Positions 1 through 8,731 of a DNA stretch of 38,767 nt are shown here, piece by piece. How positions within the stretch are numbered: position 1 is the first letter of the stretch; every line of letters begins with the position of its first letter. The DNA is taken from positions 1-38,767 of the forward strand of contig NZ_JAVFJK010000019.1 in assembly GCF_030908215.1 (NCBI RefSeq), in the 5' to 3' direction. Made by a program: the position numbers and the translations under genes. This stretch comes from Sinomonas sp. ASV486. Lineage in GTDB: Bacteria > Actinomycetota > Actinomycetes > Actinomycetales > Micrococcaceae. The notes below the pieces were generated by a model. That model was not told the origin of the DNA. It saw nothing but the letters and a program-made list of their open reading frames with translations, and did no database searches.

Positions 1-1026
1 CTCGACATCACCGGCCTGCACAAGGCCCTGGGCGGGCGGACCATCATCGACAGCCTCCACATGAGCGTCCAGCCGGGCGAGCTCGTCTCCCTGCTCGGCC
101 CATCCGGCTGCGGCAAGACCACCACCCTGCGCATGATCGCGGGCTTCCTGGCCCCCGATGCGGGATCCATCAAGGTCGGCGGCCGCGAGGTCGTCCACCT
201 CGGCCCCGAGCAGCGCCCCAGCGCCATGGTCTTCCAGAACTACGCCCTCTGGCCCCACATGACCGTCGCGAAGAACGTCGCCTTCCCGCTCAGGCTCCGC
301 AAGCGGCCCAGAGCAGAGATCGCCGAGCGCGTCGACGCGGCCCTGGCCCTGGTGAACCTCCTGCACCACAAGGACTCCCGGCCCGCGCGGATCTCCGGCG
401 GGGAGCAGCAGCGCACCGCCCTGGCCCGCGCGCTCGTCCAGGAGCCCGAGCTCCTCCTCCTGGACGAGCCGCTGTCCAACCTGGACGCGAAGCTGCGCGT
501 GAAGGTCCGCGAGGACATCCGCGAGATCCAGCAGCGACTGGGCATCACGACCCTGATCGTCACCCACGACCAGGAGGAGGCCATGTCCATGTCGGACCGG
601 ATCGCGGTCATGAACGCCGGCCGCATCGAGCAGTTCAGCACCCCCGCCCAGCTCTACAGCACCCCCGCCACCGAGTTCGTCGCGACCTTCATCGGCAGCC
701 TCAACCGCCTCCAAGGCCGCCTCCAGGACGGCCGCATCATCCCCGGCGCCGGCGTGGTCGGCATCCGCCCCGAGGACGTCGTCTTCACCCCCGGCTCCGC
801 CGACGCCGCCAAGCACAGCACCGGCAGCGAGGGGATCCCCGCCACAGTCCACCGCGTCGTCCCCCGCGGCCACTTCACCGAGGTCCACCTCACCCGCGAC
901 GACGCCAGCCTGCGCAGCTACGCCACCGGCAACCCGCCCCCCGTCGGGACCCGCGGCCACGCGCGGGTCACCAAATGGCTCACCTTCGAGGACGGCAGGC
1001 TTGTCACCACGGGGGACGGCGCGTGA
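1..1026 (+). CDS. ABC transporter ATP-binding subunit (5'-truncated by window edge)
   Basis: Nucleotide-binding subunit of an importer of the MalK/UgpC/PotA/FbpC type; it hydrolyses ATP on the cytoplasmic face to power uptake. The reading frame is open from base 1, so the true start lies upstream of the window; the first in-frame ATG, at 61, is internal. In order one sees Walker A (GPSGCGKTT), the Q-loop (VFQNYALWPHMTV), the signature ISGGEQQR, Walker B (LLLLDEPLSNLDA) and the H-loop (VTHDQEEA). A TOBE-like C-terminal part follows (VGIRPEDVVF). The stop overlaps the GTG of the next gene (GTGA), so the two are translationally coupled. That gene degrades glycerophosphodiesters, which suggests a glycerophosphodiester or related organophosphate as cargo. 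The ATPase alone cannot prove substrate; iron or polyamine remain possible. Confidence 0.93.
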   Translation, partial: LDITGLHKALGGRTIIDSLHMSVQPGELVSLLGPSGCGKTTTLRMIAGFLAPDAGSIKVGGREVVHLGPEQRPSAMVFQNYALWPHMTVAKNVAFPLRLRKRPRAEIAERVDAALALVNLLHHKDSRPARISGGEQQRTALARALVQEPELLLLDEPLSNLDAKLRVKVREDIREIQQRLGITTLIVTHDQEEAMSMSDRIAVMNAGRIEQFSTPAQLYSTPATEFVATFIGSLNRLQGRLQDGRIIPGAGVVGIRPEDVVFTPGSADAAKHSTGSEGIPATVHRVVPRGHFTEVHLTRDDASLRSYATGNPPPVGTRGHARVTKWLTFEDGRLVTTGDGA

Positions 1027-2627
1027 ACGACGCAACGTCGCCCACGACGGCCGCCGCGCCGCTGGTGACCGCGCACCGCGGCGACGTGGAGCAGCACCGC
1101 GAGAACACCCTGGCAGCCGTCCGGGCGGCCGTCGAAGCCGGCGCGGACTTCGTCGAGGTCGACGTCCGGCTCACCCGCGACGGGTACGCAGTGCTCCTCC
1201 ACGACCCCACCCTCGAGCGGATGTGGGAGGACCCGCGGGACATCGGGGACGTGGACTGGGCAGACGTCGCGGCCCTGGGCCGGGGCGAAGGCAAGGACCA
1301 CCGCATCCCGCTCCTCTCCGACGCCCTCGACCTCGTCGCGGGCACCGGCTCCGTGCTGCTCATCGACATGGACGAGCCCGGCCCCGCCCAGGCGAGCGTC
1401 GCCGTCGTCCGCAGTCATGCCCAGGACGCGCGCGCAGCGGGCACCGAACCAGCCCGCGTCGCATGGTGCGGGAACCTCGAGGCCATGACGATCGTGCGCG
1501 GCCTCGACGCGGACGCGAGCGTGTGGCTCCCCTGGAACCGCCGCGACCTGCCGCCGGCCGAGCTCCTTGCACGGCTGCGCCCGCACGCCGTGAACTCCGA
1601 CTACGCCGTCCTCAGCCAGGCGCTCGTCGACGCCGCCCACGCCGCGGGCGCACTCGCGGCCTGCTGGACGGTCGACACCGAGGACGGCATGCGCTGGGCA
1701 CTCGCCCTCGGGGTGGACGCGGTCACCACCAACCGCCTCTCCGTCCTCCGGACCGTCATCGCCGAGGGCCCGGCCGCCTGGGCCTCGGCACCGCACCCGA
1801 GGCACCTCCCGGGCGATGAGCTCGCGGCGGCAGCCGCCGTGGCCCACGAGCTGGCCCTCTGGGCCATCGACTACACCCGCCAAGCCAACCTCGGCCGCGT
1901 CCGCACCAAGGCCAACCCCGCCGACCACGTCACCGAAGTGGACCTCGCCGTCGAGCAGCACGTCCGCCAGGTCATCGCCGCCCGTCTCCCCGGCCACCTC
2001 GTGGTCGGCGAAGAACTCGGCGGCACCCCGGCGCCGGGGGTGCCGTGCTGGTACGTCGACCCAGTCGACGGGACCGCGAACCTCGCCAACGGCATGCCAT
2101 GGACCGCCTTCTCACTCGCCCTCGCCATCGACCACGAGCCCCTCGTCGCCGTAGTAGCCGACATATGGCGCGGGAACGTCCTCGCAGCCGTCACCGGCTA
2201 CGGCGCCGAAGCCGACGGCGACCGCCTCGAGCTACGTACCACCGGCACGCGCTCCGACCTCAGCGGGAAGATCGTCTGCACCGAGCTTGAGGGCCACGCT
2301 TCGTGGCCCGGCATGGACGCCTTCTTCACTGGGCTCCGCGATCGCTTCTGCACCGCACGCCTGATGGGATCGGGGGCCCTTGCCGTTGCCGGTCCTGCCG
2401 CCGGGCGGGGTGTGGGAACGGTGATTGAGCGCTTCAGCCCGGTCGATCACCTTGCGTCCACCCTGATCATCCGCGAAGCTGGAGGGGTCATCCTCGATGA
2501 CGCCGGCCAGGAGACGGCCTGGCCGGAGCGCGCGTTCCTCGCCGCGCATCCTGACTATGCGGCCGAGCTCTACGCGGTCTGGTCCTCTGCACGACGGGCT
2601 GCCAGGGAGGTGAGCCATGTGGTCTGA
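1023..2627 (+). CDS. Bifunctional glycerophosphodiester phosphodiesterase / inositol monophosphatase-family fusion
   Basis: A single 534-residue frame carries two enzymes. Residues about 15-265 are a GDPD barrel: HRGDVEQHRENT, FVEVDVRLTRDG, LLHDPTLERM and the closing GVDAVTTNR. Residues about 270-520 are an inositol-monophosphatase fold: KANPADHVTEVD, VVGEELGG, WYVDPVDGTANL and a second metal Asp in SPVDHLAS before REAGG. Metal ligands of both halves look intact. I chose the GTG at 1023 because it overlaps the upstream stop and follows GGGGA; an in-frame ATG at 975 lies inside the ABC gene. Inference: the ABC system imports a glycerophosphodiester, the GDPD half splits it, and the phosphatase half dephosphorylates a product. 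Glycerophosphoinositol to inositol-1-phosphate to inositol would fit both activities. The last 11 bases overlap the next gene. Confidence 0.92.
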   Translation: MNDATSPTTAAAPLVTAHRGDVEQHRENTLAAVRAAVEAGADFVEVDVRLTRDGYAVLLHDPTLERMWEDPRDIGDVDWADVAALGRGEGKDHRIPLLSDALDLVAGTGSVLLIDMDEPGPAQASVAVVRSHAQDARAAGTEPARVAWCGNLEAMTIVRGLDADASVWLPWNRRDLPPAELLARLRPHAVNSDYAVLSQALVDAAHAAGALAACWTVDTEDGMRWALALGVDAVTTNRLSVLRTVIAEGPAAWASAPHPRHLPGDELAAAAAVAHELALWAIDYTRQANLGRVRTKANPADHVTEVDLAVEQHVRQVIAARLPGHLVVGEELGGTPAPGVPCWYVDPVDGTANLANGMPWTAFSLALAIDHEPLVAVVADIWRGNVLAAVTGYGAEADGDRLELRTTGTRSDLSGKIVCTELEGHASWPGMDAFFTGLRDRFCTARLMGSGALAVAGPAAGRGVGTVIERFSPVDHLASTLIIREAGGVILDDAGQETAWPERAFLAAHPDYAAELYAVWSSARRAAREVSHVV

Positions 2628-3567
2628 ACCAGTACGTGATGGCAGCCTCTCCGCGGAGGTCGCGACATGGACCCGGCGCACCCGGTTCGAACTAGTCAAT
2701 CGACTGCCTCTGCGCTTCGCCACCCACCACCCTCAAGGTATGGCGTTCGCGGCTGGTCGTATCTTCCTCACCACGGTCGAAGTCCTCGATCCGCCCCGCC
2801 CACTCCCCGACGCCGACGGTGACCCGGCTCGCCGAACGCCGGGACGAGGCCGGGGCCACGTTCTCGTCATCGAACCGGATGGGACCCTCGCCGCGGACCT
2901 CATCGTGGGCGCCGGTGACGCGTACCACCCGAGCGGGATCGACCATGCGGGATCGCTCCTCTGGGTGCCCGTCGGCGAATACCGCGCCGACAGCCGGAGC
3001 GTCGTCTACACGCTCGATCCGCACAGCCTCGAGCTCACCGAGCGTTTCGAGGTCGACGACCACATCACATGGCTCGCGCCCGCTCCGGAATCAGGCGCGC
3101 TCTATGGCGCCAGCTGGGGCTCGCGGCGCCTCTACCGCTGGAACCTCGACGCCGGAGCAGCGGTCCACGAGTCTGAGGTCTGGGACAACCCGAGCTGGCA
3201 CGTCGACTTCCAGGAGGCCCAGTACGACGGAGGGTCGCGGCTCATCTGCGGGGGCATCGCCGAGCTTCCCGACGCGGAGGGGGCGAAGTACGAGTTGGGA
3301 GGGCTAACCGTCCTGGACTTCTCCGCGCGCAGGATCGAGGCCGAGGTCCCTGTCCCCGTGTTCAGCGCCGCGGGGCACAGCGTCCTGCGGAACCCGTTCG
3401 TCCTGACCCGCGATTCGGACGGCATCCCGCTCCTGCACGTCGCCCCAGACGACGGAGACGAGGTGGCTGGGACCGAGATCCTCACCTACCGAGTGGTGAA
3501 CAGCGTCGCCCCAAGCCAGCCCTCCGGAGCCCTCCGCGAGATGACAGGGACGATGGGGCCAGCGTAG
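2617..3567 (+). CDS. DUF6454 family protein
   Basis: A 316-residue protein with no signal peptide or membrane segment that resembles the DUF6454 family. The chain alternates short beta-rich stretches (GRIFLTTVEV, GHVLVIEPDG, LLWVPVGEY, VVYTLDP, LYGASWGSRRLYRWN), which suggests a beta-propeller. Family function is unknown to me. The start is well fixed: GGGAGG at 2605-2610 sits 6 bases before ATG 2617, and the gene overlaps the GDPD-IMPase frame by 11 bases, so it is the third gene of the same operon. It may therefore act in glycerophosphodiester use, for example as a binding protein or lactonase-like enzyme, but no catalytic residue can be named. The operon ends at the hairpin at 3620-3650. 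Confidence 0.82.
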   Translation: MWSEPVRDGSLSAEVATWTRRTRFELVNRLPLRFATHHPQGMAFAAGRIFLTTVEVLDPPRPLPDADGDPARRTPGRGRGHVLVIEPDGTLAADLIVGAGDAYHPSGIDHAGSLLWVPVGEYRADSRSVVYTLDPHSLELTERFEVDDHITWLAPAPESGALYGASWGSRRLYRWNLDAGAAVHESEVWDNPSWHVDFQEAQYDGGSRLICGGIAELPDAEGAKYELGGLTVLDFSARRIEAEVPVPVFSAAGHSVLRNPFVLTRDSDGIPLLHVAPDDGDEVAGTEILTYRVVNSVAPSQPSGALREMTGTMGPA

Positions 3568-3619
3568 CGACCCGAATCGCACGACGGCGCCCCGTCCTGG
3601 GCAACTCATCGGACGCCAA

Positions 3620-3650
3620 CGGCCCCCCGCCTCCAAGAGGCGGGGGGCCG
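3620..3650. terminator. Strong hairpin between convergent genes
   Basis: Perfect 14-bp GC-rich stem (CGGCCCCCCGCCTC, 3620-3633, paired with 3637-3650) closed by a CAA loop. It lies between the 3' ends of the DUF6454 gene and clpC and can serve both strands. No T-tract follows, as is common for actinobacterial terminators. Confidence 0.85.
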
Positions 3651-3682
3651 TCGTCGTGCGTGCTCGAAGCCGCCGAGGAGCG

Positions 3683-6205
3683 CTACGCGCCGATCTCCTT
3701 GCCGCCTGGGCCCTTGGCCAGGGACACGACCTCAGGGACCTCAGGGCGCGGAGTTCCAGCAAACGTGAACTTCGCGTCGTCGCCGTCGCCCTCGACATCC
3801 ACCACAACGATGTCGCCGGCAGAGAGGTCGCCGAAGAGGATCTTCTCCGACAGCTGGTCCTCGATCTCGGACTGGATCGTGCGGCGCAGCGGGCGGGCGC
3901 CCATGGCCGGGTCGTAGCCTCGCGTGGCGAGCAGGACCTTGGCCTTCTGCGTGAGCTCGATGCCCATGTCCTTGTCCTTGAGCCGCTGCTCGAGGCGGGC
4001 AATCATGAGATCGACGATCTCGATGATCTCCTCCTGCGTCAGCTGCGGGAACACGACGATGTCATCGACACGGTTCAGGAACTCGGGGCGGAAGTGCTGC
4101 TTGAGCTCTTCCGTCACGCGCGCCTTGATGCGCTCGTAGCCGGTCTTGGTGTCGGTGCCGGACTGGAAGCCCGTCATGACGCCCTTGGAGATGTCCCGGG
4201 TGCCGAGGTTCGTGGTCATGATGATCACGGTGTTCTTGAAGTCCACGACACGGCCCTGCGAATCGGTCAGACGGCCGTCTTCGAGGATCTGCAGGAGCGA
4301 GTTGAACAGGTCAGCGTGGGCCTTCTCCACCTCGTCGAACAGCACCACCGAGAACGGGCGGCGGCGGACCTTCTCGGTGAGCTGGCCGCCCTCCTCATAT
4401 CCGACGTATCCCGGAGGGGCGCCGAAGAGCCGCGAGACCGTGTGCTTCTCGGAGAACTCGGACATGTCCAGCGTGATGAGCGCGTCCTCTTCGCCGAACA
4501 GGAACTCGGCGAGTGCCTTGGCGAGCTCGGTCTTGCCGACGCCGGTCGGGCCAGCGAAGATGAACGACCCGCCCGGACGCTTCGGATCCTTGAGGCCCGC
4601 ACGCGTGCGGCGGATCGAGCGGGACAGTGCCTTGATGGCATCGTCCTGCCCGACGACGCGCTTGTGCAGCTCGTCCTCCATGTGGAGCAGGCGGCTCGAC
4701 TCCTCCTCGGTGAGCTTGAACACCGGGATGCCGGTCGAGTTCGCGAGCACCTCGGCGATCAGGTCCTCGTCCACCTCGGCCACGCCGTCCATGTCGCCCG
4801 ACTTCCAGGCGCGCTCACGCTCGGCGCGCTCGGTGATGAGCTTCTGCTCCTTGTCGCGCAGCGAGGCGGCACCCTCGAAGTCCTGCGCGTCGATCGCGGA
4901 CTCCTTCTCGAGCTTGAGCCCCGCGATGCGCTCGTCGAGGGCCTTGAGCTCCGGCGGCGCCGTCATGCGGCGGATGCGCAGGCGCGCGCCCGCCTCATCG
5001 ATGAGGTCGATCGCCTTGTCCGGCAGGAACCGGTCCGAGATGTACCGCTCGGAAAGGTTGGCGGCTGCGGCCAGGGCCCCGTCCGTGATGGTCACGCGGT
5101 GGTGCGCCTCGTAGCGGTCGCGGAGGCCCTTGAGGATCTCGATCGCGAGGGCAACGTTCGGCTCCGACACCTGGATCGGCTGGAACCGGCGCTCGAGCGC
5201 GGCGTCCTTCTCGATGTGCTTGCGGTACTCGTCCAGCGTGGTCGCGCCGATGGTCTGGAGCTCCCCGCGGGCCAGCATCGGCTTGAGGATGCTCGCTGCG
5301 TCGATCGCGCCCTCGGCCGCACCAGCACCGACGAGGGTGTGGATCTCGTCGATGAACAGGATGATGTCGCCGCGCGTGCGGATCTCCTTGAGCACCTTCT
5401 TCAGGCGCTCCTCGAAGTCACCGCGGTAGCGCGAGCCTGCCACGAGCGAACCGAGGTCAAGCGTGTACAGCTGCTTGTCCTTGATGGTCTCCGGGACGTC
5501 ACCGCGCACAATAGCCTGCGCGAGGCCCTCCACGACGGCGGTCTTGCCGACGCCGGGCTCGCCGATGAGGACCGGGTTGTTCTTGGTGCGGCGCGAGAGG
5601 ACCTGCATGACGCGTTCCATCTCGTGCTCGCGCCCGATCACCGGGTCGAGCTTGTTCTCCCGCGCGGCCTGGGTGAGGTTGCGGCCGAACTGGTCCAGCA
5701 CCACCGAACCCGCGGGCGTGCCCTCGGGCTGGCCCGGGCCGGCGCCGGTCGAGGCCGATTCCTTGCCCTGGTATCCGGACAGGAGCTGGATGACCTGCTG
5801 GCGCACGCGGTTGAGGTCCGCGCCGAGCTTGACCAGCACCTGGGCTGCCACGCCCTCGCCCTCACGGATGAGGCCGAGCAGGATGTGCTCAGTACCGATG
5901 TAGTTGTGGCCGAGCTGGAGCGCCTCGCGGAGCGAGAGCTCAAGCACCTTCTTGGCACGCGGAGTGAAGGGGATGTGGCCGGACGGGGCCTGCTGGCCCT
6001 GGCCGATGATCTCCTGCACCTGCTCGCGGACCCCATCGAGGGAGATGCTCAGGGACTCGAGAGCCTTGGCCGCGACTCCTTCACCCTCGTGGATCAATCC
6101 CAGGAGGATGTGCTCGGTGCCGATGTAGTTGTGGTTAAGCATGCGGGCCTCTTCTTGGGCCAGCACCACCACGCGACGGGCGCGGTCTGTGAATCTCTCG
6201 AACAT
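3683..6205 (-). CDS. clpC: ATP-dependent Clp protease ATPase subunit ClpC
   Basis: An 840-residue Hsp100/AAA+ unfoldase that feeds proteins to ClpP in the cytosol. The Clp-N double repeat spans about 1-145 (two copies of [14 protein letters not shown]). The first AAA+ module has Walker A GEPGVGKT at about 215 and FIDEIHT. A UVR/M-domain coiled coil follows ([13 protein letters not shown]...). The second AAA+ module has [16 protein letters not shown] and a C-terminal sensor region ([10 protein letters not shown]). The start is the ATG giving [11 protein letters not shown], the family's usual N-terminus, with GGGGAG upstream; longer in-frame starts read into the promoter. Length and motifs match ClpC1 of actinobacteria. 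It is monocistronic, separated from lsr2 by about 270 bases. Confidence 0.98.
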   Translation of the reverse strand: MFERFTDRARRVVVLAQEEARMLNHNYIGTEHILLGLIHEGEGVAAKALESLSISLDGVREQVQEIIGQGQQAPSGHIPFTPRAKKVLELSLREALQLGHNYIGTEHILLGLIREGEGVAAQVLVKLGADLNRVRQQVIQLLSGYQGKESASTGAGPGQPEGTPAGSVVLDQFGRNLTQAARENKLDPVIGREHEMERVMQVLSRRTKNNPVLIGEPGVGKTAVVEGLAQAIVRGDVPETIKDKQLYTLDLGSLVAGSRYRGDFEERLKKVLKEIRTRGDIILFIDEIHTLVGAGAAEGAIDAASILKPMLARGELQTIGATTLDEYRKHIEKDAALERRFQPIQVSEPNVALAIEILKGLRDRYEAHHRVTITDGALAAAANLSERYISDRFLPDKAIDLIDEAGARLRIRRMTAPPELKALDERIAGLKLEKESAIDAQDFEGAASLRDKEQKLITERAERERAWKSGDMDGVAEVDEDLIAEVLANSTGIPVFKLTEEESSRLLHMEDELHKRVVGQDDAIKALSRSIRRTRAGLKDPKRPGGSFIFAGPTGVGKTELAKALAEFLFGEEDALITLDMSEFSEKHTVSRLFGAPPGYVGYEEGGQLTEKVRRRPFSVVLFDEVEKAHADLFNSLLQILEDGRLTDSQGRVVDFKNTVIIMTTNLGTRDISKGVMTGFQSGTDTKTGYERIKARVTEELKQHFRPEFLNRVDDIVVFPQLTQEEIIEIVDLMIARLEQRLKDKDMGIELTQKAKVLLATRGYDPAMGARPLRRTIQSEIEDQLSEKILFGDLSAGDIVVVDVEGDGDDAKFTFAGTPRPEVPEVVSLAKGPGGKEIGA

Positions 6206-6240
6206 TGCTCGAACTCCCCGGTTTAGCTTGGGTGCACTGC

Positions 6241-6366
6241 GTAGCTTCGATGCTACGTGCCGGGGGGCCGCGCGAAAGGGGTGTTCGCCACAGGGTGAAC
6301 AGCAGACCGCGCGCACGACGCCGCCCGCTCGCCTCGAGCGCGCCGGTGCGGGGCGCCGTCGTGCGC
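6241..6366. promoter_or_regulatory. clpC upstream region with palindromes (ClgR-like candidate at 6283-6300)
   Basis: The 200 bases before clpC hold three symmetric elements. GTAGC-6-GCTAC lies at 6241-6256. GTTCGCCACAGGGTGAAC lies at 6283-6300, with imperfect arms. GCGCACGACG (6311-6320) is inverted against CGTCGTGCGC (6357-6366). Actinobacterial clpC is normally controlled by ClgR, whose sites as I recall are GTTCGC-N5-GCGAAC; the 6283 element resembles this, but its spacer is 6 and one arm is altered. Assignment as a ClgR site is therefore only a guess. Confidence 0.3.
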
Positions 6367-6405
6367 CTCACGTGAGAATATTTGCGGCACCGATGGCCGG
6401 GAAGC

Positions 6406-6439
6406 AGGAAATCCCGGTGCCGCAGCACCGGGATTTCCT
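6406..6439 (-). terminator. lsr2 intrinsic terminator
   Basis: Perfect 15-bp stem (AGGAAATCCCGGTGC, 6406-6420, paired with 6425-6439) with a CGCA loop, 40 bases after the lsr2 stop. Read on the minus strand the stem is followed by GCTTCCC, so there is no clean T-run. Its position right after lsr2 supports the call. Confidence 0.85.
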
Positions 6440-6478
6440 TGCCGCCGAACCGCGGCCATACTCAAATTCACACCGAAA

Positions 6479-6820
6479 TCAGCCGTTGGCGCGGTGATAG
6501 GCCTCCTGGACCTCTTGCTGGATGCGTCCGCGGGCATTCACGTTGTAGCCATTGTCGCGGGCCCACTGGCGGATCTTCGCCGAATCTGAATTGCGCGCAC
6601 CAGATGATGCAGCGCGGGCACGCTGAACCGCACTCGGGCGGGACGCCGTTGCCTTGCGGCCTGCGGAAATGAACTCGGCAAGTGCGCCGCGGAGCTTCTC
6701 GGCATTCGCCGTCGAGAGATCGATCTCGTAGCTGGACCCGTCGAGACTGAAGCGGACGGTCTCGTCGGCCTTGCCGCCGTCGATGTCGTCCTCGAGAATG
6801 ATCTGGACCTTCTGTGCCAT
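6479..6820 (-). CDS. lsr2: Nucleoid-associated, xenogeneic-silencing protein Lsr2
   Basis: A 113-residue H-NS-like protein that bridges DNA and silences AT-rich, often foreign, genes. The N-terminal dimerisation domain (MAQKVQIILEDDIDGG..., about 1-60) includes the conserved DET-VRFSLDG strand. A basic linker (about 60-78) is followed by the DNA-binding domain IRQWARDNGYNVNARGRI, whose AT-hook-like R-G-R (about residues 98-100) inserts in the minor groove. The ATG at 6820 is preceded by GGAAGAG. The clpC-lsr2-lysS order matches M. tuberculosis Rv3596c-Rv3598c. A separate 144-base upstream region probably carries its own promoter; I saw no convincing -10/-35 pair there. Confidence 0.97.
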   Translation of the reverse strand: MAQKVQIILEDDIDGGKADETVRFSLDGSSYEIDLSTANAEKLRGALAEFISAGRKATASRPSAVQRARAASSGARNSDSAKIRQWARDNGYNVNARGRIQQEVQEAYHRANG

Positions 6821-6964
6821 ATAAGGCTCTCTTCCGTGTCATCGCTGGGTGGGCCATAACGAATTGCCATCCGGTGGAAACAAACACAGTATGCCGCCAA
6901 CAATGCCCACGCGTCAAAGAAACACGCAGACAAGGTACTAATGGAAGCTCAGAAGATCAGAAGA

Positions 6965-7111
6965 TCAATTGCTGCCGGTCTCGTCGTACTCCCGCTCGGC
7001 CTTCGCAAGAGCCTCGCGCTCGGACTTGTCCGCATTGAAGATGGCGCGCATCGCGAACCAGAATATTCCGCCGACCAGGAGCGGGGGAAGAAGGACGAGC
7101 ACGTAATCCAT
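6965..7111 (-). CDS. Small single-span membrane protein coupled to lysS
   Basis: A 48-residue frame, MDYVLVLLPPLLVGGIFWFA..., ending EREYDETGSN. Residues 3-25 form one hydrophobic span. The rest is a charged, likely helical tail (ADKSEREALAKAERE). Its ATG shares one base with the lysS stop (TGATG), so it is very probably translated by coupling to lysS. Size, topology and the overlap support a real gene, although its function is unknown to me. It could be a small regulator or stabiliser of a membrane complex. Confidence 0.75.
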   Translation of the reverse strand: MDYVLVLLPPLLVGGIFWFAMRAIFNADKSEREALAKAEREYDETGSN

Positions 7112-8649
7112 CAGTTGGCCTCCGGCTTGAGAAGGGGAAAGAGAATGGTCTCGCGGATGCCGGTCTGGGTGAAGAGCATGACCAGCCGGTCGATGCCGAG
7201 ACCGATGCCGCCCATGGGCGGTGCCCCGTATTCGAGCGCACGGAGGAAGTCCTCGTCGAGGGCCATGGCCTCGTCATCGCCCTCCGCAGCGAGCCGCGAC
7301 TGCTCGGTGAGCCGTTCACGCTGGATCACGGGGTCGATGAGCTCGGAGAACGCGGTGCCGCGCTCCATACCGCCGATGATGAGGTCCCAAGCCTCGATGA
7401 GCCGGGGATCCTCGCGGTGCGGACGCGCGAGCGGCTGGGCCGAGGGCGGGTAGTCGTACACGAACGTCGGGTTGAGGAGCGTGGGCTCGACGATCTCGCC
7501 GAACAGCTCGACGACGGCCTTCTCCTGTGTCCACAGGGCGTCGGTCTTGACGCCGTGCGCGTCGCCGATCTCGAGGAGCCGCTCAAGCGGGGTGTCGGGC
7601 GTGACCTCTTCCCCTACCGCCTCGGACAGGCCCGGGTACACGCCGAGCCACCTCCACTCGCCGTCGAGGTCGATCGTTCCCTCGGAGGTCTCGATCTGCC
7701 GCGTGCCGACCACGTCTGCGACATTGAGGATGATCTCCTTCATGCGGTCGGCCATGACGAACTGGTCCGCATACGCCTCGTAGCACTCGAGTGTCGTGAA
7801 CTCGGGGCTGTGGGTGGAGTCGACGCCCTCGTTCCGGAACACCCGCCCGATCTCGTAGACCCGCTCGATGCCCCCGACCACGGCGCGCTTGAGGTACAGC
7901 TCGGTGGCGATGCGCAGGGTCATGTGCTGGTCGAACGCATTGAGGTGCGTCTCGAACGGGCGCGCCGTCGCGCCGCCGTGGATCAGGTTGAGCATCGGGG
8001 TCTCGACCTCGACATAGCCGCGGGACTCAAGGGTCTCGCGGACGGTCTTGGTGATCTTGGCACGCGTGTAGACCATCTGACGCGCCTCTTCGCGAACCAT
8101 GAGGTCTGCGTACCGCTGGCGGACGCGCGTCTCCTCGTTGAGGTCGGCGTGGAGGGTCGGCATGGGGCGCAGGGCCTTTGAGGCCATCTGCCATGCGTCG
8201 ACCATGACCGAGAGCTCGCCGCGCCGGGACGAGATGACCTCGCCCGAGACGAACACATGGTCACCGAGGTCCACGAGGGCCTTCCAGTCCGCGAGCCGCT
8301 GCTCGCCGACGTTCGCGAGGCTCAGCATGGCCTGAAGACGCGTACCGTCGCCCTCTTGGAGGGTGGCGAAGCAGAGCTTGCCGGTGTTCCGGATGAACAC
8401 CACGCGGCCGACGACGCCGACCTTGTCCCCCGTGGCCGCGTCCGGCTCGAGCTCGGGGTACTTCGCGCGGACCTCGGCGAGCGAATGCGTGCGCGGAAGC
8501 GTGACCGGGTAGGGCGCCTCGCCGTTCGCCAAGAGCTTCTCACGCTTGTCGCGGCGGATGTGCATCTGCTCGCTGGCGTCGGCGGGCTCCGAGCCAGGCC
8601 TGTTCTCAGCGCTTGGCCTGTTCTCAGTGGGGGCGTTCTCTGCGGTCAC
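7111..8649 (-). CDS. lysS: Lysyl-tRNA synthetase, class II
   Basis: A 512-residue class II enzyme that charges tRNA-Lys. An N-terminal OB-fold (about 55-165, GVVGRVVFIRNTGKLCFATLQ) binds the anticodon. The catalytic domain shows motif 1 (GYVEVETPML), motif 2 (RVYEIGRVFRNEG then HSPEFTTLE) and motif 3 (GIGLGIDRLVML) near the C-terminus. It has no MprF-type membrane domain, so it is the housekeeping form rather than LysX. I prefer the GTG at 8649: a TAGAAT -10 lies 8 bases before it, implying a leaderless mRNA. The alternative TTG at 8658 falls inside that -10. The first 30 residues are a Glu/Pro/Asn-rich extension. Confidence 0.97.
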   Translation of the reverse strand: MTAENAPTENRPSAENRPGSEPADASEQMHIRRDKREKLLANGEAPYPVTLPRTHSLAEVRAKYPELEPDAATGDKVGVVGRVVFIRNTGKLCFATLQEGDGTRLQAMLSLANVGEQRLADWKALVDLGDHVFVSGEVISSRRGELSVMVDAWQMASKALRPMPTLHADLNEETRVRQRYADLMVREEARQMVYTRAKITKTVRETLESRGYVEVETPMLNLIHGGATARPFETHLNAFDQHMTLRIATELYLKRAVVGGIERVYEIGRVFRNEGVDSTHSPEFTTLECYEAYADQFVMADRMKEIILNVADVVGTRQIETSEGTIDLDGEWRWLGVYPGLSEAVGEEVTPDTPLERLLEIGDAHGVKTDALWTQEKAVVELFGEIVEPTLLNPTFVYDYPPSAQPLARPHREDPRLIEAWDLIIGGMERGTAFSELIDPVIQRERLTEQSRLAAEGDDEAMALDEDFLRALEYGAPPMGGIGLGIDRLVMLFTQTGIRETILFPLLKPEAN

Positions 8650-8657
8650 AATCTTCA

Positions 8658-8663
8658 ATTCTA
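8658..8663 (-). promoter_or_regulatory. Candidate -10 of leaderless lysS promoter
   Basis: TAGAAT on the minus strand ends 8 bases before the GTG chosen for lysS, the spacing expected if transcription starts at the start codon. No convincing -35 was seen. Confidence 0.45.
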
Positions 8664-8719
8664 ACGGTTGTCACTTCTCGGCCCTGCGCCTCTGGATGGG
8701 GTATGCCAGCGATTGCGGC

Positions 8720-8725
8720 TAGGCT
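8720..8725 (+). promoter_or_regulatory. Candidate -10 of leaderless hydrolase promoter
   Basis: TAGGCT followed by 6 bases and then ATG 8732. No Shine-Dalgarno sequence precedes the ATG, which fits a leaderless transcript. The same hexamer and spacing recur before the SatD-like gene and serS. Confidence 0.5.
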
Positions 8726-8731
8726 CGGTGC

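Noticed and set aside
3656-6226. An 856-codon open frame on the plus strand opposite clpC
   Set aside because: Antisense shadow of clpC: very high GC and strong codon bias leave the opposite strand open. The product is a biased Leu/Arg/Glu/Asp sequence with no motif.
6820-6964. Promoter hexamers for lsr2
   Set aside because: Several weak TTGTTT/CGTTAT-like pairs can be drawn, but none stands out from background, so none was annotated.
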